Counted from the first letter of the stretch, positions 36,157 through 45,161 are shown. The stretch: 64,000 nucleotides of DNA from Hyphomicrobiales bacterium (GCA_900468285.1 UBTF01000011.1:27644-91643), one strand, 5' to 3'. The notes: a model not told the origin generated them from the letters alone. Program-made: numbers and translations.

Positions 36157-37506
36157 TTACTCAGCAGGTGCCATCGTAGGGTCGAGCGCATCAATCCCTT
36201 CCTGACGATCATAGGCGGCCTGGTCGAGAATGCCCTGACGTTTGGCGACGATGGTGGGGATCAGCGCCTGACCGGCCACATTGACCGCCGTGCGACCCAT
36301 ATCGAGGATCGGGTCAACCGCCAGCAGCAGGCCGACGCCTTGCAGCGGCAGGCCGAGCGTAGACAGCGTCAATGTCAGCATCACCGTCGCGCCCGTCAGA
36401 CCCGCCGTTGCCGCAGAGCCCAGAACCGAGACAAAAGCGATCAGCACATATTCCTGAATGCCGAGCGGCACACCGTAGAATTGAGCCACGAAAATGGCAG
36501 AGATTGCCGGATAAATGGCAGCGCAGCCGTCCATCTTTGTCGTTGCACCCAGCGGCACGGCAAAGGCCGCATATTCGCGGGGCACACCGAGATTGCGTTC
36601 CGTGACCTGTTCGGTCAACGGCAGGGTGCCGATGGACGAGCGGGACACGAAGGCAAGCTGGATGGCAGGCCATGCGCCGGAGAAAAAGCGGATCGGGTTC
36701 AGGCCGTTTGCGGTGAGAATAACGGGATAGACCACGAAGAGAACGATGGCGAGACCGATATAGATCGCAGCCGAGTACCAGCCGAGCGAAGCCAGAGCTT
36801 CCCAACCATAGACGGCAACGGCATTGCCCAAGAGACCAATCGTGCCGATGGGCGTCAGACGAATGACCCACCACAGGATCTTGCGGGTGATGGCCAGAAG
36901 CGAGCGGTTGAACGCCAGAAACGGCTCCGCCTTCTCACCCACCTGCAAGGCAGCGATACCGACCGCAATTGAAATCACCAGTATCTGCAGCACATTGAAG
37001 TTCAGCGCAGTCGTAGCGCCGCCCGGAGTGACCTTGGTCGATGCCTGAAGGCCGAGCAGGTTGGCGGGGATCAGGCCTTTGAGAAAATCAAGCCAGGAAC
37101 CGGTGCTGGATGGTGCCGCAGCCGCCGTGGCCGCAACGCCGGAATTGATACCCGGCTGGATCAACAGACCAAGCGCGATACCGATAAGCACCGCAATCAG
37201 CGCCGTGATCGCAAACCACAACAGCGTCTGCCACACCAGCCGCGCCGCGTTGTTCAACTCCCGCAGATTGGCAATGGAGGCAACAATGGCGGTAAAGATC
37301 AGCAGCGGCACGAGGGCGCGCAGAAGCTGCACAAAGATGGTGCCGACGGTGGCCAGCGTCTGAACCAGCCAGTTCGGCCCCGCCTCCGTGGCACCCATCT
37401 GCCGGGCGATGTAGCCCAGCACCAGACCGATAACCATGGCGGCGAAAACCTGAAAGCCGAAAGACGTATAAAACGGCCTTTGAGCCGTTGAGGAAGAAGA
37501 AGACAT
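36157..37506 (-). CDS. Dicarboxylate/amino acid:cation symporter (DAACS family)
   Basis: The 449-residue inner-membrane secondary transporter has eight or more helices, the serine-containing re-entrant loop SRSSIGTLPLTEQV (about 290) and PLGATTKMDGCAAIYPAISA (about 317), where DctA has NMDGTA. It therefore belongs to the glutamate/aspartate/C4-dicarboxylate family; the altered NMDG motif and the linker after helix 3 argue for a GltP/TcyP-like member rather than DctA itself. No dctBD pair is nearby. The 202 bp upstream must hold its promoter. Confidence 0.85.
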   Translation of the reverse strand: MSSSSSTAQRPFYTSFGFQVFAAMVIGLVLGYIARQMGATEAGPNWLVQTLATVGTIFVQLLRALVPLLIFTAIVASIANLRELNNAARLVWQTLLWFAITALIAVLIGIALGLLIQPGINSGVAATAAAAPSSTGSWLDFLKGLIPANLLGLQASTKVTPGGATTALNFNVLQILVISIAVGIAALQVGEKAEPFLAFNRSLLAITRKILWWVIRLTPIGTIGLLGNAVAVYGWEALASLGWYSAAIYIGLAIVLFVVYPVILTANGLNPIRFFSGAWPAIQLAFVSRSSIGTLPLTEQVTERNLGVPREYAAFAVPLGATTKMDGCAAIYPAISAIFVAQFYGVPLGIQEYVLIAFVSVLGSAATAGLTGATVMLTLTLSTLGLPLQGVGLLLAVDPILDMGRTAVNVAGQALIPTIVAKRQGILDQAAYDRQEGIDALDPTMAPAE

Positions 37507-37708
37507 ATTGAAATTCCGTAATAGCGCGACGACCGCAGCGGCTTAACGCACGAGGGGGAAGGATGATCCCATTTTCTGCGTATTTGGCGCGATATCAACG
37601 AATGAGATTACGCGTGAGGTGGAATGGTCGGAAAATGGTTTCATTGAAAGGTCTAAATTCGACTAAAGCTTTTTACGAAAGCTGGTGCCGGGCCGAATTT
37701 GGTAATTC

Positions 37709-38884
37709 TCACTGATCTTCAAATCGATCTAAAATTTCCTGAAGATCATTCTGAGTTTCCTCGTTAGCGTTTTGGATTACCTGTTTAATCGGGCCAATTG
37801 ATGCTTTCCCATACGTCATCAAAAGCGTGTAAACAGATGATCTCAATAAGGGATCGTCACTCTTAAGACGCGCTTTGAGCGAAGTCCGAATGACAAAATC
37901 TACTTTATCAGATGGCACATTCCCATACGAGCCAATGGCACTCAGCAGAATCGCCATGCTTGTCTGCTTTTCGTTGACTGCCTCAACGTCAACAATCTCT
38001 GCTAATCTCAAAACACCGTTTTCACCAATTTCCGCCAAGGAGCGTGCAATAATGCCACTCTTGAGTGGATCTTTAGTCAACGCTAATGCCTTGCCCAATG
38101 TATTTATAACAACCTCATCTCGACCAGGAAAACGCCCTAATTCGGCTGCCCAACGCATTCGTTCCTCGTCTGACGATGCTGATATGACCCTGGTCAGAAC
38201 GAGGTTGAACACACCATCGAACGCATCTGCTCCGGGACCCAGTGCCTGCGCAATCTTAATGCGAACATCATCTGAATCTGATGAGACTATGATGTGTTGG
38301 AATTTTCGACGAACCTGCATCGGCAGCGGAGTTTCTCGCAACAGGCGGGCAAGATTTCCAATAAATTCAGCGTTGTTTGAATCCAAAACTGATTTGAAGA
38401 TTACAACTCTGGATTTATCAACTTCACCGTAAAGAGAGGAATGGTAGACCCCCCTTTCATCAGCAGTTGCAGATATCTCAGCACGCCTGAGAATTTCACT
38501 TGTCAGGAAATTTCGACTTTCCTTGTCTGAAGCTATTGAAATCGCGATCAGTCCTTGCGTCCGCTTTACAAAATTTTCGCGGGTTAAGCCTTCGACAGCG
38601 GCCGCTATAAAATCTTTTGGAAAAACGATGTTGCGATAATATTCGAATGGATCAAATTTTCGCACCAGAACCTTATCTATATTGAAGAGTATCTCAGTCC
38701 GCTGGTCTTGGTCTGATGATAAGTATTGCTCAGTCAAATCTTTTGGACAAGAAGGATTACCCGATGATGACTTCCTGCACGGCAACTCATGAAACAGGAC
38801 AGTGCCATTCTCCGCTTTTGCAGAGGGTGTCATCAATAGTAATGATAGAGCGCACATAAGAACGCTGGAGAGCAGTTTCTTCAT
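37709..38884 (-). CDS. Secreted hypothetical protein with HEAT-like helical repeats
   Basis: I do not recognise this 391-residue protein. It has a clear signal peptide (MKKLLSSVLMCALSLLLMTP, ending SAKAEN), then an all-helical body with repeat-like segments such as EILFNIDKVLVRK, GRFPGRDEVVINTLGKALAL, KSGIIARSLAEIGENGVLRL and DPLLRSSVYTLLMTYGKASI, suggestive of HEAT/Armadillo repeats. The gene is markedly more AT-rich than its neighbours. ATG 38884 was chosen for the signal peptide; the open frame continues upstream into a decayed fructokinase fragment. This looks like acquired DNA. Confidence 0.7.
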   Translation of the reverse strand: MKKLLSSVLMCALSLLLMTPSAKAENGTVLFHELPCRKSSSGNPSCPKDLTEQYLSSDQDQRTEILFNIDKVLVRKFDPFEYYRNIVFPKDFIAAAVEGLTRENFVKRTQGLIAISIASDKESRNFLTSEILRRAEISATADERGVYHSSLYGEVDKSRVVIFKSVLDSNNAEFIGNLARLLRETPLPMQVRRKFQHIIVSSDSDDVRIKIAQALGPGADAFDGVFNLVLTRVISASSDEERMRWAAELGRFPGRDEVVINTLGKALALTKDPLKSGIIARSLAEIGENGVLRLAEIVDVEAVNEKQTSMAILLSAIGSYGNVPSDKVDFVIRTSLKARLKSDDPLLRSSVYTLLMTYGKASIGPIKQVIQNANEETQNDLQEILDRFEDQ

Positions 38885-38950
38885 ACATCTCACTGCAGTT
38901 GCAGCACTCAGGAGCTGGCAGTTAGTAGTAATATACGGACTACAACCTGA

Positions 38951-39072
38951 TCTCCTCGGCGCAAGGTGGGTTTGCAACCGCACGCGACACCGTTACAGCT
39001 GCGCCTTTGCGCCGAGCGCCTAGTTGATCTGGTCTTGTGTCAAGTTAGCAACCTGTGACTTTATGAGCAAGC
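38951..39072 (-). pseudogene. Decayed copy of the fructokinase 3' end
   Basis: On the minus strand the stretch reads SLLIKSQVANLTQDQIN, a stop, then ALGAKA, a frameshift and further matches. This mirrors the C-terminus of the intact fructokinase 0.5 kb away (GLLTKPQVAALTEEQIANAL, then ALGAKAAAVT). Plus-strand DNA such as CCTTTGCGCCGAGCGC is identical in both. The copy has an in-frame stop, a small deletion and a frameshift and cannot be functional. Confidence 0.75.
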
Positions 39073-39180
39073 TTGTACTTATCCCAAGCGTAGACTGTCC
39101 GCCATAAGGCTGGATTTTTGAGTTTGCCTTGGTTTTGTTCGTCCACACCCAAAAGGTACATCGCGCATGATCCACCGGCG

Positions 39181-39444
39181 CTACCACCGTCTCTGACCGT
39201 CGTCCGATCTTCCGCCATCATGCCACTGGTCATAATAGCGCATGGCTGTATCTTGTGCGGTGCTCAGCACTGCCGGGTTTTGCCAGACCATCACGCCGCC
39301 GATGACGACAGCGGCGAGCAGCGCAATTCCGATGAGCTTGCGCACGACGAACATCACCAGCCAGATGGCGATGACCGCGACAACGGCCATGACCAGCATG
39401 GAGCCAACGTCTTCAGGGTTATAGGCTTCGAGGATTTCCATCAT
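39181..39444 (-). CDS. Small two-helix membrane protein
   Basis: The 87-residue protein begins MMEILEAYNPEDVGS and has two membrane helices (MLVMAVVAVIAIWLVMFVV and IGIALLAAVVIGGVMVW) followed by a polar tail ending DQWHDGGRSDDGQRRW. No family is recognised. It lies 77 bp downstream of the fructokinase on the same strand and may be co-transcribed with it. Either of two adjacent ATGs could start it. Confidence 0.65.
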   Translation of the reverse strand: MMEILEAYNPEDVGSMLVMAVVAVIAIWLVMFVVRKLIGIALLAAVVIGGVMVWQNPAVLSTAQDTAMRYYDQWHDGGRSDDGQRRW

Positions 39445-39521
39445 CGCTTATAGAGGGAGTGTTTTGGCCGAAGAAAGGCAGAGCGGGGTAACGCTGTGAC
39501 CAAGACCGGCGAAATGTCTCC

Positions 39522-40448
39522 CTAAAGCCCAATCTCCGCAGCCCATGGCGGGTTCGCCCCCGCACGTGACACCGTCACGGCAGCAGCCTTTGCGCCGAGC
39601 GCAAGCGCGTTGGCAATCTGCTCTTCCGTCAGGGCCGCGACTTGTGGCTTGGTGAGCAGGCCCTGGAGTTTCAGCGAGGCGAGGATGCCGGCGTCGAAAG
39701 TGTCGCCTGCGCCAACGGTGTCGACCACCTCTACGCGCTCGCTTGGCACTTCGACGCGAAGGTTGGATGTATAGCCAACCGCCCCTTCTGCGCCGCGCGT
39801 GACGACCACGAGCTTGGCGCCGTGGTGCAGCCAGTGGCGGGCGAGTGTGTCTTCGTCACCTTCCAGACCGAACCATGCTAGATCCTCATCCGAGAATTTA
39901 ACGATATCCGACTTGGCGGCCATGCGGTTGATGCGCTCAAGGTGCTTCTGCTTGTCCTTGATGAAGCCGGGACGGATGTTCGGGTCGAGCGAGATGACGC
40001 GCTTCTCATGTTCGCGCATCAGCAGTGCCTCATAGGTGCCGCCGCAGGGTTCGGGGATCAGGCTGATCGCGCCGAAATGCATGGCTTCGCAATCGGCTCC
40101 GATATTGGGCAGATCGCTTTCAGACAGCATCCGCAGCGCCGTGCCTTCATCGTAAAAGGCATAGGTTGCGTGGCCATCGACCAGTTTCACGAAGGCGATG
40201 GTGGAGGGGCGATGCGAGAAGGCGCAGAGGCTGTAATCGACATTGCTGGCCTTCAACGTATCTTTCAGGATCTCGCCCATCATGTCATCGGCGATGCCGC
40301 AGAAGAAGGCGGAGGGAACACCGAGACGACCCAGCGCAATGGCCGTGTTGAAGACCGCGCCGCCCGCATAGGGCGCAAAACCGGCTTCGCCTTTCGTGGT
40401 TTCACGCGGCAGCATGTCGATCAGGGCTTCACCACAACACAGGATCAT
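39522..40448 (-). CDS. frk: Fructokinase (PfkB family)
   Basis: The 308-residue cytoplasmic kinase phosphorylates fructose at the 6-hydroxyl. It has the N-terminal PfkB motif GGAVFNTAIALGRLG (about 29) and the C-terminal ATP/anion-hole motif DTVGAGDTFDAGILASL with the catalytic Asp (about 252). Other PfkB sugar kinases are possible, but the shared operator with pgi supports fructose 6-phosphate as product. A palindromic operator lies 25 bp before the start. Confidence 0.88.
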   Translation of the reverse strand: MILCCGEALIDMLPRETTKGEAGFAPYAGGAVFNTAIALGRLGVPSAFFCGIADDMMGEILKDTLKASNVDYSLCAFSHRPSTIAFVKLVDGHATYAFYDEGTALRMLSESDLPNIGADCEAMHFGAISLIPEPCGGTYEALLMREHEKRVISLDPNIRPGFIKDKQKHLERINRMAAKSDIVKFSDEDLAWFGLEGDEDTLARHWLHHGAKLVVVTRGAEGAVGYTSNLRVEVPSERVEVVDTVGAGDTFDAGILASLKLQGLLTKPQVAALTEEQIANALALGAKAAAVTVSRAGANPPWAAEIGL

Positions 40449-40470
40449 CCGGTTCTCCTCCGTATCAAAA

Positions 40471-40484
40471 ACTAAATCGATTTA
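40471..40484 (-). promoter_or_regulatory. LacI-type operator upstream of frk
   Basis: TAAATCGATTTA (40473-40484) is a perfect 12-bp palindrome centred on CG, the form of LacI-family operators, 25 bp before the fructokinase ATG. AATCGATTTAGT on the minus strand (40482-40471) is identical to the site before pgi. Confidence 0.55.
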
Positions 40485-40544
40485 ACCAACTTCGCCCGAG
40501 TTGGCCAGATGTCTACCAATCGAAAATTCTATGCCTAACCAAGA

Positions 40545-41243
40545 TCAGGATTGCGGCAATTCGCTGACCCCGCCGCGGGCGGCAGACCATGGCAGCGGAT
40601 TGTCAAGGAAGGCTTCGACTTCCGACAGGGTCTTGTCATCGAACAGCTTTTCGGAGCGGGCAACGGCCAGAACATTGCGCCATGTGCTCAGGTAATGCAG
40701 CTTCACATTTCCGTTGGCAAAGCGGGCCTCTGCCTCCGGGAAGATACCGTAATAGAACAGTGCGATACCGTGATCGACAATACCACCCGCTGCGCGGATG
40801 GCATCGATGAAGGTGAACATCGAGCCGCCAGCGGTCGTCAGATCTTCGATCACAAGCACGCGCGCGCCTTCAGGCATGTGGCCCTCAATCTGCGCATTGC
40901 GGCCATGGCCCTTGGGCTTCTTGCGGCAGTATATCATCGGCAAACCAAGGCGTTCTGCCAGGAAGGCTGCGAAGGGAATGCCTGCGGTTTCGCCACCGGC
41001 CACGCAATCGAACTTTTCAAAACCGGCATCAGCGACGATTTTCGCCGCAGCGAAATCCATGACGGTGGAGCGAATGCGCGGATAGGAAATCAGCTTGCGC
41101 ATGTCGATATAGACGGGGCTCTTCATGCCCGATGCGAAGGTATAGGGGCTTTCGGAATTGAAATGAACCGCCTTGATCTCCCACAGCATCTTCGCGACAA
41201 GTTCTGCCACCAGGGCGCGATCCGTGAATGTGAATGTGGACAT
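40545..41243 (-). CDS. pyrE: Orotate phosphoribosyltransferase
   Basis: The 232-residue enzyme joins orotate and PRPP in pyrimidine synthesis. The PRPP-binding motif is [18 protein letters not shown] (about 125-142); the flexible loop region has [17 protein letters not shown] (about 102-118). AGAGGAAAC precedes the ATG at 41243. It follows pyrC on the same strand but an intrinsic terminator separates the two. Confidence 0.95.
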   Translation of the reverse strand: MSTFTFTDRALVAELVAKMLWEIKAVHFNSESPYTFASGMKSPVYIDMRKLISYPRIRSTVMDFAAAKIVADAGFEKFDCVAGGETAGIPFAAFLAERLGLPMIYCRKKPKGHGRNAQIEGHMPEGARVLVIEDLTTAGGSMFTFIDAIRAAGGIVDHGIALFYYGIFPEAEARFANGNVKLHYLSTWRNVLAVARSEKLFDDKTLSEVEAFLDNPLPWSAARGGVSELPQS

Positions 41244-41276
41244 CGGGCGTTTCCTCTTTGATCCGGGTGCTACATA

Positions 41277-41302
41277 GAAAAACTGCCGGACGAACCGGCA
41301 GT
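41277..41302 (-). terminator. Intrinsic terminator of pyrC
   Basis: On the minus strand ACTGCCGG pairs with CCGGCAGT around TTCGT and is followed by TTTTTC, 12 bases past the pyrC stop. It separates pyrC from pyrE. Attenuation of pyrE by pyrimidine level is conceivable but no leader peptide was seen. Confidence 0.9.
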
Positions 41303-41314
41303 GATTTGAAAAAC

Positions 41315-42352
41315 TCAGGCGACATCCCAATGCAACGGGAACATGGGGTCAAACACCGTAACCGGGCCTGCACCCGTCTCGATCTTCTCCGGGAAGCTGA
41401 CCGGCTCATCGCGCTTGATGAGCGTGATGGTGTCCTCGTTCGGCGCAAGGCCATACCAGGCGGGGCCGCTGAGCGAGGTGAAGGCTTCCAGTCTATCCAG
41501 CGCATTGTCCTGCTCGAAGACATGGGCAAGGCAGCTCATGGTGTTGATGGAGGTGTAGATGCCCGCGCAACCACAGGCGCATTCCTTCAACGGGTCCACA
41601 TGCGGGGCCGAATCCGTGCCGAGGAAAAATCTGCTGTCGCCTGAAGTCGCGGCAGCGCGCAGCGCCAAACGGTGTTCTTCACGCTTGGCGACCGGCAGGC
41701 AGTAATAATGCGGCTTGATACCGCCCACCAGAATGGCGTTGCGGTTGATGATGAGGTGATGGGTGGTGATGGTGCCAGCCAGATTGGCCTTGGATGACTT
41801 GATGTAATCCACGCCATCGCGCGTTGTCACATGCTCCATCGTCACCTTCAACTCAGGCAGGCGCGTTCGCAGCGGCTCCAGAACCGTCTCGATAAAGACC
41901 TTTTCACGGTCGAAAATATCGACTTCCGGCGTCGTCACCTCGCCATGAACGCAAAGCGGCAGGCCAATCTTGGCCATGCGCTCCAGCACCGGCATGGCCT
42001 TGTCCATATCCCTGACGCCGCCGTGGGAATTGGTGGTGGCACCTGCAGGGTAAAGCTTGACGGCATGGATGAGGCCGCTCGTCTTGCCCTGTTCCACATC
42101 ATCGGCGCTGGTGTGTTCGGTCAGATACAGCGTCATCAGCGGCTGGAAGCGGTCACCTGACGGAATGGCCTTGGTGATGCGCTCCTTATAGGCGATGGCA
42201 TCTGCTGTCGTGACAACAGGCGGCACGAGGTTCGGCATGATGATGGCGCGGGCGAAATGGCGGCTGGTATCGCCAATCACGCCTTCCAGCATCGCACCAT
42301 CGCGCAAATGCAGGTGCCAGTCATCAGGGCGGCGAAGGGTGATCGACTTCAT
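41315..42352 (-). CDS. pyrC: Dihydroorotase (class II)
   Basis: The 345-residue zinc amidohydrolase closes carbamoyl-aspartate to dihydroorotate. Metal-site residues are visible in [13 protein letters not shown] (HxH, about 13-15), [15 protein letters not shown] with the carboxylated Lys (about 99), LCVHGEV, MEHVTT and GTDSAPH (about 248). Length and motifs match E. coli PyrC. The 370 bp upstream are mostly the structured element at 42451-42725. Confidence 0.95.
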   Translation of the reverse strand: MKSITLRRPDDWHLHLRDGAMLEGVIGDTSRHFARAIIMPNLVPPVVTTADAIAYKERITKAIPSGDRFQPLMTLYLTEHTSADDVEQGKTSGLIHAVKLYPAGATTNSHGGVRDMDKAMPVLERMAKIGLPLCVHGEVTTPEVDIFDREKVFIETVLEPLRTRLPELKVTMEHVTTRDGVDYIKSSKANLAGTITTHHLIINRNAILVGGIKPHYYCLPVAKREEHRLALRAAATSGDSRFFLGTDSAPHVDPLKECACGCAGIYTSINTMSCLAHVFEQDNALDRLEAFTSLSGPAWYGLAPNEDTITLIKRDEPVSFPEKIETGAGPVTVFDPMFPLHWDVA

Positions 42353-42450
42353 CGTTTTAGCCTCGGAGCTTGCTGGAATTGCGCCCGTTTAACACCATTC
42401 TGCGCGAGAAGACAGCGCCAAAAACCACTTTTTCAGCGCAAAAGCTGGCG

Positions 42451-42725
42451 TTAGAGCGCTTCCTTGTTAAATGGAAGCGTTCTGCCGGAACAGATTTTCG
42501 TCAGGGCAAAGGCGATTGGCGAAGGGCATACCCAAAGGTACGGTCGAGCCGATCGCCTTTGCCCTGGCGGAAATATGCCCGGCCCTGCGGATTGGTTGAA
42601 ACGGGCCGTCTGCTTGCCCGGATGGCTTGGCCGTATGCTGAGGCTACGGCACGCGCCATCCGGACAATCAGTCGATCCCGTTTGAACCAACAGAATCGCT
42701 TCCATTTAACAAGGAAGCGCTCTAA
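42451..42725. mobile_element. 275-bp MITE-like element with 29-bp perfect terminal inverted repeat
   Basis: Bases 42451-42479 are the exact reverse complement of 42697-42725 (ends TTAGAGCGCTTCC and GGAAGCGCTCTAA). Inside are two further hairpins: 42494-42516 with 42552-42574 (21 of 23 paired), and 42592-42605 with 42677-42690 (13 of 14) enclosing 42618-42626 with 42655-42663 (9 of 9) and 42630-42635 with 42645-42650. The whole can fold as a three-way junction. There is no ORF of note. TA at each end could be an IS630/Tc1-type target duplication. It resembles rhizobial/Brucella palindromic repeats in style. Confidence 0.8.
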
Positions 42726-43759
42726 ATCGCGCCCGCCTGCGGACCCCAGACATCCGTCATGGCAAAACCATCCGCCAGCGGATCATTGGGATCAAGCCAG
42801 ACCTGGTGCATACCGAAGGTAAAGCCGCGACCGGCAATGGTGGGAATGACCGCTGGCTTGCCAGCCACCTCTGTCACGGCTGACAACCCCACCTCGAACT
42901 GCGTGCCGATGATGGAGCGGGAGGTGTAGCTATCGCCAACCTTGACCTTGCCGCGCGCGTGCAGCGTGGCGAGATTGGCGGAATTGCCCGTGCCGCAGGG
43001 CGAGCGATCCGCCCGGCCCGGCCACATGGTGGTGCAGGTGCGGATGGTGCCATCGGTCTCGGTATCGCGGAACATGACATAGGCGACGCCTGAAATGGCC
43101 GGAATTTCGGGATGCACGACAGGAATTTCGTGGTTGACGATATCCTTCAGCACCATGCCTGCCGCCACTAGCTTTGCTGCATTTGCCTTTTCGATGGTCA
43201 GCCCAATCTGGCCCACGTCAACGAGGGCATAGAAGATGCCGCCATAGGCGATATCCATGCGGATGCGGCCCCAATCCGGCGTGTCGATCTCCACGTCCAG
43301 CTCATGCACGAAGGACGGCACCATGGTGAGTTTCACCTTCTCGCAGCGCCCATCGCGGCAGGTGGCGGTGGCCTTGACCAGACCGGCCGCCGTTTCCAGC
43401 ATGACGATGGTTTCCGGCTCCTTCATCTCCACCATGCCGCTTTCCAGAAGCGCCGTCGTGGCACAGATGGAGTTGGAGCCGGAGCTTGCATGGGCCTGAT
43501 CCGGCTGGAGAATGACGAAAGCGGCATCTGCTTCCGGGTGCTTCGGCGGCAAAAGCAGGTTGACGGAACCAATAGGCGCACCGCGCGGCTCCAGCGTCAG
43601 GAAGCGGCGGAGTTCTTCGCCCTTCGGATCGGTGTTGAGCCAATTCAGCTGTTCGGCCACCGTGCTGCCCGGAATTTTCGGAACGCCGCCGGTGGCCACA
43701 CGCCCAATTTCACCTTCGCAATGGACATCGAGAAGCTGAAGGGTACGTTTGAACCGCAT
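42722..43759 (-). CDS. Hydroxyproline 2-epimerase-like proline racemase family enzyme
   Basis: The 345-residue enzyme of the proline racemase superfamily would epimerise a hydroxyproline at C2 with two acid-base residues. The second is the cysteine in DRSPCGTGNSA (about 255). At the first position there is serine (ASSGSNSIC, about 93) instead of the MCGH cysteine. A Ser/Cys pair occurs in members acting on 3- and 4-hydroxyproline; Thr in the second place would mean dehydratase. ATG 43759 follows GGAG at 8 bases. Its TAG stop lies in the terminal repeat of the element at 42451-42725. Confidence 0.85.
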   Translation of the reverse strand: MRFKRTLQLLDVHCEGEIGRVATGGVPKIPGSTVAEQLNWLNTDPKGEELRRFLTLEPRGAPIGSVNLLLPPKHPEADAAFVILQPDQAHASSGSNSICATTALLESGMVEMKEPETIVMLETAAGLVKATATCRDGRCEKVKLTMVPSFVHELDVEIDTPDWGRIRMDIAYGGIFYALVDVGQIGLTIEKANAAKLVAAGMVLKDIVNHEIPVVHPEIPAISGVAYVMFRDTETDGTIRTCTTMWPGRADRSPCGTGNSANLATLHARGKVKVGDSYTSRSIIGTQFEVGLSAVTEVAGKPAVIPTIAGRGFTFGMHQVWLDPNDPLADGFAMTDVWGPQAGAI

Positions 43760-43829
43760 GGGGGCCACTCCGGAAAGGGATTATATGAGGCCGGTCATAT
43801 CCGATAAAATACTGTTTGTATATTCAGCT

Positions 43830-45161
43830 CTAGCGATCCCGGCATTCGGATTTTCCGCGGTTACCGGGCACCGTGCAGTCCGTGCCACGGCCAGAACCGG
43901 TTCCCAGCGCTTGAGGATCAACGACGCTGGTTGCGGTGTCTCCAACCGAACCGACGGTATTGCCAACGGAACGGCCAAGGCGCTCCACCTGCCGCCCGTA
44001 GTTTTCGCGGGTGCGGGGGTCGAACACGGCAATTGGCGCGCTGACGACAACGCTTGCCGCCGTACCGACCGTCTGTGCCGCACCGATGCCAACCGCGCCG
44101 ATGGCTTCGCCAAGGCCCACGTCTGAATCCGTCACCGTCTGCCCGGCAATCAGCCGGTCGCCGATAAGGCGCACCACTTCGGGGCTCTCGGCGAACTTGC
44201 CGTGGTTGAGATTGTCTCCGGACTTGAGCTTGGTCAGGTCAAGAACTGTGATACCGGCGCTTTCCAGCTGGCTGCGATAGGGCTCTGCCGAAGGGTCGAT
44301 CTGGCCGAGGCGATCGACATTGCCGGAAATGCGGCGCGAAAGGCTGAGCGCCCTGTCATCCTGCGAGACGAAGAGCGTGAATTTCGGCCTCTCCTTGCCA
44401 AGGCTTGCATATTGGCGGGCGAACACATCCACATCGAGATCGGGTGCGGCCAGAATGACATTGTTGATCTTGGGATAGACGCGGCCATGGCGGATCGCCA
44501 TCTGGCGCAGAGCTTCCACCGCAAGCCAGGTGCCCATGGAATGCGCCATGATGGTGACGTCGTTGACAGAGCCATCCTTGGCCAGCCGCGTCAGCATTTC
44601 TTCCAGCGCATCGCGCGAATAATTGGTGCTTTCCTTGTCGTAATTATAATCGAACACGCTGGCGCGCGATGGCCAGGTAAAGACAACCGGCATCACATCG
44701 GAGCCGGAATCGTGAACGATCTGCGCAAAGCGATAGACCGATTCCTCGTAGCGGTTGTTGAAGCCGTGGACGAAAACCAGCACCCGCTTGCTCTTGAAGC
44801 TATGGCTCTTGATCCAGCTGCGACTCTCCGCTTCGCTGGTAATGGGCTCGACGGAAACCGTGGTGAAATTCTTCAGCGGATCGGCAGGCAGTTTCTTCGG
44901 CCACTGCACCTGGCCGACGGTGCGGTTTGCTGCGGGCGGAATGGACACGGTGATGGCATCGACCTTCAGCCCCGTTCCGCGTTCCCCGCCGAACAGAATG
45001 GCCTTGTCATCGGAAGGCGCGCGCGTGGTTGCGACCAGAAGATTGACCGGCGAAGTCCCCTGCACCAACTGACCGGTCGGTGTCATCACACCGATAGGCC
45101 TTCCGCCGCAGCCTGCCAAGATGGCCAACATGGTCACGATTGCTACGAGCCTTGCGGCCAT
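43830..45161 (-). CDS. Alpha/beta hydrolase lipoprotein (DUF900 family)
   Basis: The 443-residue protein has a lipoprotein signal (VAIVTMLAILAGC, lipobox cysteine about 18), so it is anchored to a membrane on the outer side. The DUF900 hydrolase domain shows LVFVHGFNNRYEESVYRFAQ, FTWPSRASVFDYNYDKEST and the nucleophile elbow AHSMGTW (about 206). A low-complexity C-terminus (from about 345) is rich in Gly, Val and Thr. It diverges from the polysaccharide-type gene. The substrate is unknown. Confidence 0.85.
   Translation of the reverse strand: MAARLVAIVTMLAILAGCGGRPIGVMTPTGQLVQGTSPVNLLVATTRAPSDDKAILFGGERGTGLKVDAITVSIPPAANRTVGQVQWPKKLPADPLKNFTTVSVEPITSEAESRSWIKSHSFKSKRVLVFVHGFNNRYEESVYRFAQIVHDSGSDVMPVVFTWPSRASVFDYNYDKESTNYSRDALEEMLTRLAKDGSVNDVTIMAHSMGTWLAVEALRQMAIRHGRVYPKINNVILAAPDLDVDVFARQYASLGKERPKFTLFVSQDDRALSLSRRISGNVDRLGQIDPSAEPYRSQLESAGITVLDLTKLKSGDNLNHGKFAESPEVVRLIGDRLIAGQTVTDSDVGLGEAIGAVGIGAAQTVGTAASVVVSAPIAVFDPRTRENYGRQVERLGRSVGNTVGSVGDTATSVVDPQALGTGSGRGTDCTVPGNRGKSECRDR

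Noticed and set aside
39045..39233. 62-residue minus-strand frame overlapping the two-helix membrane protein gene
   Set aside because: It overlaps the end of a better gene and runs into the decayed fructokinase fragment; no features support translation.
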